NCBI RefSeq assembly: GCF_000014045.1
Contig: NC_008388.1
Span: 1-16,575, forward strand
DNA length: 16,575 nucleotides
Direction of reading: 5' to 3'
Source: Roseobacter denitrificans OCh 114
Lineage (GTDB): Bacteria > Pseudomonadota > Alphaproteobacteria > Rhodobacterales > Rhodobacteraceae
Part shown: piece by piece, positions 1-5,622 of the stretch
Numbering within the stretch: the stretch's first letter is position 1
Layout of the letters: each line of letters opens with the position of its first letter
The notes under the pieces: generated by a model
Database searches by the model: none
Seen by the model: only the letters and a program-made list of their open reading frames with translations
Told to the model about the DNA's origin: nothing
Program-made: the position numbers and the translations under genes

Positions 1-391
1 CCAATGCATCGAGAAGGGACTGATACTCCCGGCCACTTGTGCCGCGATTTGTGAAGATAAGCAGTTCTCTGGAATTGATCCGTACGCGGGGCGAAACCGG
101 AAGGCCATCCTTCAGTTTCGCCATGATCTGGCTGATGCAGTAGATCAAAATGTCTTTGTCGTAGATCGTTGCGAGACCCTTCACACTTGGCGTGATCTGC
201 AACCACTTATTACCATTTTCGTATCGCTTGACCGTCGTTTCGGGCTTCTTTGAAAGCGAATAGAACGGATGCTCCATATGCTGCATCACGTCCTTCAAGA
301 CAGCATCAGCGACATCACAGATGAACAGATCATGCTGCGGATGACGATCCGGCAGGAGCGGGGCGAGAGCATTCGTGTTATCAGTTACCAT
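1..391 (-). CDS. repA: Replication initiator RepA (RPA family), N-terminal part of a gene crossing the window ends
   Basis: Codons 1-130 of the initiator, which binds origin iterons and starts plasmid replication. Reading down from the ATG at 391-389, the product starts MVTDNTNALAPLLPDRHPQH and continues with segments typical of the alphaproteobacterial RPA family: HDLFICDVADAV, MEHPFYSLSKKPET, PSVKGLATIYDKDILIYCIS and LLIFTNRGTSG. The frame is open to position 1. The last base joins 16575-16574 to make GAC (Asp), and the frame continues through 15932, giving 344 residues, a normal family length. No good Shine-Dalgarno precedes the ATG, but the family-like sequence begins right there. The first iteron lies inside codons 1-7, so initiator binding could repress its own transcription or translation. 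I am very sure of the family and confident of the start. Confidence 0.93.
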   Translation of the reverse strand, partial: MVTDNTNALAPLLPDRHPQHDLFICDVADAVLKDVMQHMEHPFYSLSKKPETTVKRYENGNKWLQITPSVKGLATIYDKDILIYCISQIMAKLKDGLPVSPRVRINSRELLIFTNRGTSGREYQSLLDAL

Positions 392-489
392 GAGTCGACA
401 TTCGTGGTTTTAGTTACCGCAGTCAAGATTCGTGTTATCAGTTACCGAAAGCAGGATTTCAGTTACCAAGATTCGTGTTATCAGTTACC
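371..489. repeat. Iteron array of the replication origin
   Basis: Direct repeats of ATTCGTGTTATCAGTTACC occur at 371-389, 428-446 and 471-489 (identical). A variant, ATTCGTGGTTTTAGTTACC, lies at 400-418, and a partial copy ending in GATTTCAGTTACC at 455-467. Repeat ends are 21-29 bp apart. Placed directly upstream of and into repA, these are the expected binding sites of an RPA-type initiator. They would define the origin and incompatibility. An AT-rich tract follows at about 500-580. Confidence 0.9.
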
Positions 490-590
490 ATCCTTCAAGA
501 AAATGGATTTAATTTCAATCTTCTAGGTGAAATTTCCGGACCCGTAACACAGATTCTAACACATATATAACACCCAACCTTTCAGGAAGA
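490..590. other. AT-rich tract beside the iterons, probable strand-opening region
   Basis: This stretch is AT-rich by eye (runs such as GGATTTAATTTCAATCTTCT and CACATATATAACACC) and directly adjoins the iteron array, as is usual for the melting region of iteron plasmids. I saw no perfect DnaA box. The repA promoter probably lies here or among the iterons, but no convincing -35/-10 pair could be fixed. The assignment is inferred from position and composition only. Confidence 0.45.
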
Positions 591-616
591 ACCGTCCACC
601 ATCAGCACATCACCGC

Positions 617-1168
617 TCACTGTTGGTAGAACACGCAGGCATCAACACCCGTGGTTGTCGTCGTCCAGGAAGCCCCAAGGACAGCGCACATGGAAGCGTT
701 GCTGGCCAAGAAACGAGGAAGCGTCACCGTCAAAACAAGAGCCAGAACGACAGCACAGAGACCGATCCATGGAAGACGGCTTTTGAAGCGGTCCAGCTTT
801 TGTTCCCGTTCCCAAAGTTGGCGCATGGTGTCTGCCTTGGCATCTTCAGCTTTCTTAAGAACCTCTTGGGTATGGTTGGACGCCCGTAGCAGATCACTTG
901 CCATCTGACCTACGCGGGTGAGGGTATCGCCGATCCTGCCGTCGATGGTCGCGCCGACAATCTCGCCATAGTGTTCCGGGTCTGTCTGCTTTTGCGCGGC
1001 GAAGGCAGCAGAGCGGGCTTCCGTCGCTGTCTTGTTCACGCGGTCGAGCACCCGTGTCTGATCATCCACGCGATCCGAAATGCTGGCGACAGCCGTGGCG
1101 AGAAGATCGAGCGTCTCGCGCAGATCATCATCTGAGAGCGGGGTAGGGGAGGCAGGCGTGTCGGACAT
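617..1168 (-). CDS. Coiled-coil, single-pass membrane protein at the end of the tra operon
   Basis: I do not recognise a named family. The 183-residue product has a charged, helix-rich N-terminal region (about 10-130) with heptad-like hydrophobic spacing. One strong membrane segment follows at about 133-152 (WIGLCAVVLALVLTVTLP), and then a short tail containing Cys161 and Cys178. The layout suggests a cytoplasmic coiled coil anchored in the inner membrane, with a small periplasmic tail that could form a disulfide. Its ATG at 1168 lies 20 nt after the traG stop on the same strand, so it is probably the last gene of a traD-traG operon. A helper of the coupling protein, or an anchor for the relaxosome, is the likeliest role, but that is inference from position. 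It ends before the origin region with no obvious terminator. Confidence 0.75.
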   Translation of the reverse strand: MSDTPASPTPLSDDDLRETLDLLATAVASISDRVDDQTRVLDRVNKTATEARSAAFAAQKQTDPEHYGEIVGATIDGRIGDTLTRVGQMASDLLRASNHTQEVLKKAEDAKADTMRQLWEREQKLDRFKSRLPWIGLCAVVLALVLTVTLPRFLASNASMCAVLGASWTTTTTGVDACVFYQQ

Positions 1169-1188
1169 AGCGGTGTGCTTTCAGGTTA

Positions 1189-2841
1189 TCAGGCTTCAGG
1201 TGTGAACAGCCCGGCAAATTCAGGATCAGCGAAGTAACGCAGCTTTTGCGCGACGGCAGTGGCCTGTCCCTGGACGCGCAGGAGCTGACGATCCGGGGGA
1301 AGCTGCATGATTTCATCGGGGGTCAGTAGATCACGGCCCGTGAGGTTGTTCGAAAAGCTGGGGCCATCGCCGGGCTTGAAGCTGTCAGTCTGGAACCCGG
1401 CGGTTTCCTGGCCGATCATCTGGCTCAGCCATTTCGCTGTCTCGAAATCGTTCACACCGAAGACCTGTTGCACCCCGGCATTTGCGATGAAGGTGTTTGC
1501 TCGGTCGCCGTAGAGGTCTTTGAGCTGGCTCATGTCCTGCAGGATCGGCCAGAGCTGAAGCCCATAGCCTGCCATCAGCCCCATAGCGCGCTCTACGGCC
1601 TCCAGACGGCCCAGAGCAGCGAATTCATCGAGCATGAAGAGGGCTGGGGTCTTGAGACGCTGAGAATGGCCGTCAGATGCGCCCTGAGGCCGCTCAGCGT
1701 CCCGCGCAACGTCTTGGAGGGCCTGAGATACCAGGAGGCGCAGCCAACGGCTGTAGGCGTCCATCCGGTTGGGTGGCAGGACCAGAAACACGGACGTTAT
1801 CCGATGGCGCAGATCGGAGAAGGCAAAGTCCGACCGCGCCAGGCATCGAGCGATGCGCGGGCTGTCGAGGAAATGGGTGTGTCGCTGCGCGTTCGACAGG
1901 ACCGAAGCGGCTTCCCGGTCGGCCTTGCCGAGGAAGCGGTTGGCGGCGCGGGCAATCAGCCCGCCTGCCTCGTCGCTGTCCTGCATCAGCTCCAACAACG
2001 CCCGAAGTTTTTCCGGGGGTAGGGTGAGATATTCCCGGACGGTGGCGAGAGACCGGCGGTCGCGATCCTCGTGACAGACGCAAAACATGATCAGACCGCC
2101 GAGGATGGCCTTGGCCTCCTCGTTCCAGTGCGCTTCAGTCACCTGGCCCGGCGGGTCCATGACCAGCGCCTCTGTCAGGGAGGCGGCATCCTCACCCAGA
2201 TCGAGGCTGTCCGGTGTCAGCCGGTCGAGCGGGTTGTAGGCGGCGGAGGGATGGCCGCTGACCTCAAACGGATCGAGGACATAAACCGTCCCGAAGCGCC
2301 GCCGGGCTTCCCCGGCGATCCGGGCATTCTCGCCCTTGGGGTCGATGACCAGGACGGAGCGTTCCGCCGCCAGCAGGTTCGGGATCACGGTGCCGACGCC
2401 TTTCCCTGCCCGTGTCGGGGCGAGGGTGATCAGATGCGCCGGGCCGTCATAGTGAAGCAACCGACCTGTGTGAGGATTGCGCCCGATCAGGAGACCGTCT
2501 TGCCGCTGAAGCTTCTTCAGCTCCTTACGGTTCGCAAACCGGGCCGAACCGTGGCTGTCGCCCGTCAGCCCGAAATAGGCATCGGCCCCGGAGGCCATGC
2601 GCCAGTACTGAAACCCGAAGACAGCGCCCACAAACATGAAGGGACCGAAGACCAGCCATTGCCAGCCGCTTTCACCCGGCGTCTGATCGAAGAAGGCGAA
2701 GATGAACGGGGTGGCCACCAGAGAGCCGAGCATCGCCCCGAAGGCCATCGCTCCGATCAACCATCCGAGCATGATGGGCGTGAAAACCAGCCGACCGAAG
2801 AAGCGGAACAGACCCCCGAAGACGAGCATGACACCCCGCAT
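1189..2841 (-). CDS. traG: Type IV coupling protein, VirD4/TraG family
   Basis: Inner-membrane ATPase that links the relaxosome to a type IV secretion channel. The N-terminus has two hydrophobic regions (about residues 17-50 and 62-80). The Walker A motif is APTRAGKGVG with its lysine near residue 147. VLVIDPKGENARIAGE follows, and then Walker B in ALFMLDEFAALG near 400-410. PDRQLLRVQGQA near the C-terminus is also typical of TraG/VirD4. At 550 residues it is slightly short for the family but has all core motifs. I chose the ATG at 2841, which overlaps the traD stop as TGATG and implies translational coupling, over a TTG one codon earlier. No virB-like genes are present, so it must work with a secretion channel encoded elsewhere. 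Confidence 0.93.
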   Translation of the reverse strand: MRGVMLVFGGLFRFFGRLVFTPIMLGWLIGAMAFGAMLGSLVATPFIFAFFDQTPGESGWQWLVFGPFMFVGAVFGFQYWRMASGADAYFGLTGDSHGSARFANRKELKKLQRQDGLLIGRNPHTGRLLHYDGPAHLITLAPTRAGKGVGTVIPNLLAAERSVLVIDPKGENARIAGEARRRFGTVYVLDPFEVSGHPSAAYNPLDRLTPDSLDLGEDAASLTEALVMDPPGQVTEAHWNEEAKAILGGLIMFCVCHEDRDRRSLATVREYLTLPPEKLRALLELMQDSDEAGGLIARAANRFLGKADREAASVLSNAQRHTHFLDSPRIARCLARSDFAFSDLRHRITSVFLVLPPNRMDAYSRWLRLLVSQALQDVARDAERPQGASDGHSQRLKTPALFMLDEFAALGRLEAVERAMGLMAGYGLQLWPILQDMSQLKDLYGDRANTFIANAGVQQVFGVNDFETAKWLSQMIGQETAGFQTDSFKPGDGPSFSNNLTGRDLLTPDEIMQLPPDRQLLRVQGQATAVAQKLRYFADPEFAGLFTPEA

Positions 2842-3137
2842 CAAGAGGCACCGTCATCGCTTGGGGCCGGGGAGGGCGTCTCCCATTCCGCGAAGGCTTT
2901 GCGGTCCTGTTCGCGGGAGAGGTTACGGATCAGCCGGTCGAGCATCGCGGTAGCGCTGGAATCCCGTTCCGCCAGGTCCATGAGCGCCCCGCCCAGGATC
3001 ACCTTGCGCCGTGTATCCAGCTTGCGCTGTCTGGTGGCTTCCCTGTTCTTCAGTGCCTGCAGGCGGGCCTTGGCCTGGGCGTAGCGTTTCTCGGCGCGTT
3101 CAAGCTCAGTCTCAGCCAATTCGGGAATCCACTTCAA
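2841..3137 (-). CDS. traD: TraD-like conjugal transfer accessory protein
   Basis: A 98-residue, highly charged protein resembling the small TraD proteins of Ti-type and other alphaproteobacterial plasmids (not the F-plasmid ATPase of the same name). The N-terminal 40 residues are a probable coiled coil (ELERAEKRYAQAKARLQAL). The segment LDTRRKVILGGALMDLA (about 41-57) is the family hallmark. Family members are thought to be relaxosome or oriT accessory proteins. The gene starts about 70 bp from the oriT core and reads away from it, and its stop overlaps the traG ATG. The start is probably TTG at 3137 with a poor Shine-Dalgarno. A second in-frame TTG lies a few codons inside, and a stop lies upstream, so the start is uncertain by a few residues. 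Confidence 0.85.
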   Translation of the reverse strand: MKWIPELAETELERAEKRYAQAKARLQALKNREATRQRKLDTRRKVILGGALMDLAERDSSATAMLDRLIRNLSREQDRKAFAEWETPSPAPSDDGAS

Positions 3138-3147
3138 AGAGGGCAGG

Positions 3148-3204
3148 TGTAAAGGTTAGACTTGTCACAACCAGCGATAGCGCTTACCCGTAGGCCTGTA
3201 AAGG
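3148..3204. repeat. Short repeats flanking the oriT core
   Basis: TGTAAAGG occurs twice in the same orientation (3148-3155 and 3197-3204). CCGTAGG (3188-3194) is mirrored by CCTACGG at 3233-3239 across the nick region, and AGCG/CGCT arms lie at 3173-3184. They may be binding sites for TraD or another accessory protein, since they sit between the traD start and the nick region. They are short, so some could be chance. Confidence 0.4.
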
Positions 3205-3206
3205 AC

Positions 3207-3252
3207 AAGGGCGCACTTATGCAAACTCTTCACCTACGGTTCCGAGATTTGC
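3207..3252 (-). other. oriT: Origin of transfer (oriT), MobQ/RSF1010 type
   Basis: On the minus strand the sequence reads GCAAATCTC, a loop of 15 nt, GAGTTTGC, then ATAAGTGCGCCCTTG. The core (plus 3207-3220) matches from memory the RSF1010 nick region (GTAAATGCGCCCT) and the Ti-plasmid one (TATAATTGCGCCCTTGG). An imperfect inverted repeat (3221-3228 with 3244-3252, one unpaired base) directly abuts it on the 5' side, as in RSF1010. It lies between the traD-traG operon and a MobA/MobL relaxase gene, where an oriT is expected. By analogy the transferred strand would enter with traD-traG first and the relaxase gene last. Confidence 0.87.
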
Positions 3253-3716
3253 GTGCGATCTCCTTGAGGCAGGGCCTCAGCCGATGGCGAACTCCGTCCG
3301 ACGCGATGCGCGCCGGAATGGGAGGTGCTTTCGCCCTCCCACACCCTCCAGAACCAACCTCGGCGGTTGGATCGCGTCCCGCAATATTGCGCCAGCGTGT
3401 CGCCCGATGCCCCTTTATGGGGGCCGGTCTGCCGCTGGCGTCTCCCTTGCGGGAGGTATCGCGCCCAGGTGCTGACGCCCCTTCGCGATACCGGGTTTGC
3501 CCCCGGCAAACCGCCAGTGATCTGTCCCCATGTCCCGCCCCCCATGAGGCTGGGGATTTGGGGGCAGATCACTGGCAAGCCCGCGCCTCAGAGGTGCGTC
3601 GCGCCCCTTCAACCGGGCTGTCTTTCCCCCTCCGGCCCCAGCGTTCTGGGGCGCGGGCCTTCGGGAAAAAGACGGCTGACCCGGTGGCCCATGTTCGGGC
3701 ATGGGCCGGAGTCAGC
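3244..3716. repeat. Dense array of abutting inverted repeats between oriT and the relaxase gene
   Basis: About 470 bp without a credible gene, nearly tiled by hairpins. Arms are at 3244/3262 (GAGAT), 3265-3279 (TGAGGC/GCCTCA), 3320-3340 (GGGAGG/CCTCCC), 3354-3370 (CCAACC/GGTTGG) and 3380-3391 (CGCAATATTGCG). Next come 3390-3397 with 3433-3440 (CGCCAGCG/CGCTGGCG) enclosing 3409-3424 (GCCCC/GGGGC), then 3442-3455 (CTCCC/GGGAG), 3455-3463 with 3484-3492 (GGTATCGCG/CGCGATACC) and 3494-3512 (GGTTTGCC/GGCAAACC). The last are 3513-3529 with 3560-3576 (16 of 17 pairs), 3578-3583 with 3614-3619, 3635-3652 (GCCCCAG/CTGGGGC) and 3675-3716. It could be a folded single-stranded DNA element, a structured RNA leader of the relaxase mRNA, or a cluster of palindromic insertions. 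Confidence 0.75.
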
Positions 3717-3760
3717 AGCGGCGCGCATGATTATTCGCATCACGGGCGAGGGGAGGGCGT

Positions 3761-5044
3761 ATGGCCAGCTACCACCTCTCCGTGAAGACGATCAAACGCA
3801 GCGCCGGGCGCTCCGCCACGGCGGCGGCCGCCTACCGTGTCGGCGAGCGCATCGAGTGCCAGCGGGAAGGCCGTGTCCACGATTACACCCGCAAGAAAGG
3901 CATCGAGGAGACCTTCATCCTGACCCCGAAGGACGCGCCGGATTGGGCCACGGACCGGTCCCGTCTCTGGAACGAGGTCGAGGCCAGCGAGACCCGCCGC
4001 AACTCCGTCACCGCCCGTGAGTGGGAGCTGGCCTTGCCGTCCGAGATCAGCGCCGAGGACCGGTCCCAGATCACCCGCGACTTTGCCCAGGAGCTGGTCA
4101 GCCGCTACGGCGTGGCCGTCGATGTTGCGATCCATGCACCGCACCGCGAGGGCGACCAGCGGAACCACCATGCTCACGTTCTGACCAGCACCCGGAAGCT
4201 GGAACCCGAGGGCTTCACGGCCAAGACGCGCGTACTCGACTCCGCCAAGACCGGTGGCGTCGAGATCGAGCAAATGCGTGGCCTCTGGGCCGAGTTGCAG
4301 AACCGCGCCCTGGAGCGGGCAGGGGAGGTGGAGCGCGTCGATCACCGGTCGCTCGAAGCGCAGCGGGAAGCGGCGCTGGAGCGAGGCGATCAACTCTCCG
4401 CCGAGGAGCTGGACCGCGATCCGGAGCTGAAGCTGGGGCCAGCCGCCAACTCCATGGAACGCCGGGCCAAGGCGATGGCCGAGCGGGAGGGGCGGGAATA
4501 TGTCCCCGTCACAGAGCGCGGCGCGGTTGTTCATGCCGCCCGCCAGGCACGCGCCGCTTTCCGCGAAATGCGTGAACGCTTGGACATCGCGCGGGAGACT
4601 TATGGGTCCGAACGCGAGGCAGGGCAGGGGCGTGTGTCTGCCGGTCTGGCGGCACTACGGGCTGCAACCACAAAAGATCGCAACCGCACCCCGGATGACT
4701 TCCGGGAACGCCTGGCGCGTGTCGTGGGTCATTCACGGGATCAGGACGACACGCCGAAACCGGAAAGTCGCAATTATGCGCGGGAGCGGCTGAAAGAGAT
4801 CATGGAGAAAGACGCGGGCCGGGACGGCCAGTCGGCGGTTCAAAAGCTTGATGGTCACAGCGAGTATGGTTTGGGCGAGGACACCGGGCGCGAGGCGCGC
4901 AAGCCGTCTGTCAACGAGCGCCTGAAGAACGTGTTGAACAAGCCGCGTGAGAAGCTGGAGATCGAGGACGAGCGCGATCAGGAGAAGGATCAGGAGGTCG
5001 AGAAGGACCGGGACATCGACCGCGATCCAGGCCTCAGTCACTGA
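3761..5044 (+). CDS. mobA: MobA/MobL (MobQ) family relaxase
   Basis: DNA-nicking transesterase that cuts oriT, stays attached to the 5' end and pilots the strand into the recipient. The N-terminus starts MASYHLSVKT, and Tyr25 (in AAAAYRVGE) sits where RSF1010 MobA has its catalytic tyrosine. The metal-binding histidines are in motif III, HAPHREGDQRNHHAHV (125-140). The nuclease domain takes roughly the first 220 residues. The rest is charged and helical and ends in a Glu/Asp/Arg-rich low-complexity tail (about 400-425). No primase or helicase domain is visible, so at 427 residues it is a relaxase-only version. A strong Shine-Dalgarno (GAGGGGAGGG, 3748-3757) fixes the ATG at 3761. The gene is GC-rich and its end overlaps the end of the opposite-strand gene by 7 bp. 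Confidence 0.95.
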   Translation: MASYHLSVKTIKRSAGRSATAAAAYRVGERIECQREGRVHDYTRKKGIEETFILTPKDAPDWATDRSRLWNEVEASETRRNSVTAREWELALPSEISAEDRSQITRDFAQELVSRYGVAVDVAIHAPHREGDQRNHHAHVLTSTRKLEPEGFTAKTRVLDSAKTGGVEIEQMRGLWAELQNRALERAGEVERVDHRSLEAQREAALERGDQLSAEELDRDPELKLGPAANSMERRAKAMAEREGREYVPVTERGAVVHAARQARAAFREMRERLDIARETYGSEREAGQGRVSAGLAALRAATTKDRNRTPDDFRERLARVVGHSRDQDDTPKPESRNYARERLKEIMEKDAGRDGQSAVQKLDGHSEYGLGEDTGREARKPSVNERLKNVLNKPREKLEIEDERDQEKDQEVEKDRDIDRDPGLSH

Positions 5045-5385
5045 GCAAGGCGATGTGAAGTCGTTTCTCCGCTCTTCATGGGAATGCTCGCTTGAGAGAA
5101 CCCGACACCAACCAGAAAGGAGATCACGCCAGTCGCGGTTTTGAACTCGCGAACCTTGATGGCATTCTGCGTCAGGCGCGTCCTAGCGGTGACAAGGATT
5201 TTCTCGTTTCCGTCCTTGCCGACAGTCCGCATGATCCACAGGCCGTACCAGCTTGGGCCTTTACGTTCAGGGTCTGTCTTGCAAAGCACTTCGACCGAAT
5301 GGCCCTGCTCGGCGAGCGCACGAAGACCTTGTTCCGTAGTCACATTTGGTTCGAGTTTGGGTTCAAAGTTCAACGCGCTCTCCAA
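5038..5385 (-). CDS. Small protein of unknown function, convergent with the relaxase gene
   Basis: Not assigned to a family with confidence. The product is about 115 residues, soluble, with an N-terminal stretch VTTEQGLRALAEQGHSVEVL, then GPSWYGLWIMRTVGKDGNEK and LVTARTRLTQNAIKVREFKT. It ends with a hydrophobic GVISFLVGVGFSQASIPM. No signal peptide or membrane helix is clear. The start is uncertain: the most upstream candidate is TTG at 5385, with AAGGTGAAG about 13 nt upstream and an in-frame stop just before it. A second TTG lies four codons in. A plausible promoter lies 50-77 bp upstream. It converges on the relaxase gene with a 7-bp overlap of the stop regions, so antisense interplay at the 3' ends is possible. 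The coding call rests on a long open frame and protein-like composition. Confidence 0.62.
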   Translation of the reverse strand: MESALNFEPKLEPNVTTEQGLRALAEQGHSVEVLCKTDPERKGPSWYGLWIMRTVGKDGNEKILVTARTRLTQNAIKVREFKTATGVISFLVGVGFSQASIPMKSGETTSHRLAQ

Positions 5386-5434
5386 GTCGATGCAGGAGCT
5401 TCACCTTGTGGAGCAACGCTGCCCTTCTATCAAT

Positions 5435-5462
5435 AGTATATTAATGGCGAATGAGAAATCAA
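5435..5462 (-). promoter_or_regulatory. Probable sigma70-type promoter for the 5038-5385 gene
   Basis: On the minus strand TTGATT (5462-5457) and TATACT (5440-5435) are separated by 16 bp, close to the vegetative consensus. The -10 lies about 50 bp before the probable TTG start. Called by eye only. Confidence 0.45.
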
Positions 5463-5587
5463 ATCGTCGTCGGCTTCGAGAACTCGGAATGAACGGCTCA
5501 TATTTCCATCTTGACGCATATCTATCGGTACCATCAACTTTGATGGGAGCCTAGGATCACCCTAGCGCAAAGTTTTTTATGAAAGCA

Positions 5588-5602
5588 GCCAAAATATTTG
5601 GC
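5588..5602. promoter_or_regulatory. Inverted repeat upstream of the exported-protein genes, possible operator
   Basis: GCCAAA-ATA-TTTGGC is a perfect 6-bp-arm inverted repeat ending 20 bp before the ATG of the gene at 5623, just ahead of its AGGAGG. That position suits a repressor site or an mRNA hairpin limiting ribosome access. No binding protein can be named. The rest of the divergent intergenic region (5386-5622) shows only weak promoter-like matches in this direction. Confidence 0.4.
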
Positions 5603-5622
5603 CTTGGTGCAGGAGGATTTTG

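Noticed and set aside
371..489. CRISPR-like appearance of 19-bp repeats with short gaps
   Set aside because: Gaps of 2-10 bp are far too short for spacers, there are no cas genes, and the position beside repA identifies them as iterons.
2071..3084. Plus-strand open frame of 337 codons opposite traG and traD
   Set aside because: It is antisense to genes with clear family motifs in a GC-rich region, where long shadow frames are common. Its product has no recognisable domain.
3162..4020. Several overlapping open frames in the oriT-relaxase gap, on both strands
   Set aside because: They arise from GC-rich inverted repeats. The same peptide (around WGQITG and PVICP) appears on both strands because the DNA is palindromic, and no ribosome sites support them.
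3740..4534. Minus-strand open frame of 264 codons opposite the relaxase gene
   Set aside because: It is a shadow of the relaxase, whose catalytic motifs and strong ribosome site lie on the plus strand.
5092..5436. Plus-strand frame of 114 codons opposite the 5038-5385 gene
   Set aside because: The minus-strand product looks more protein-like and has a promoter-like element. Only one strand is likely to code, and some doubt remains.
5444..5554. Possible 36-codon plus-strand ORF starting MANEKSNRRR in the divergent region
   Set aside because: There is no Shine-Dalgarno, it overlaps the probable minus-strand promoter, and it resembles no known small protein. Left uncalled, though not excluded.
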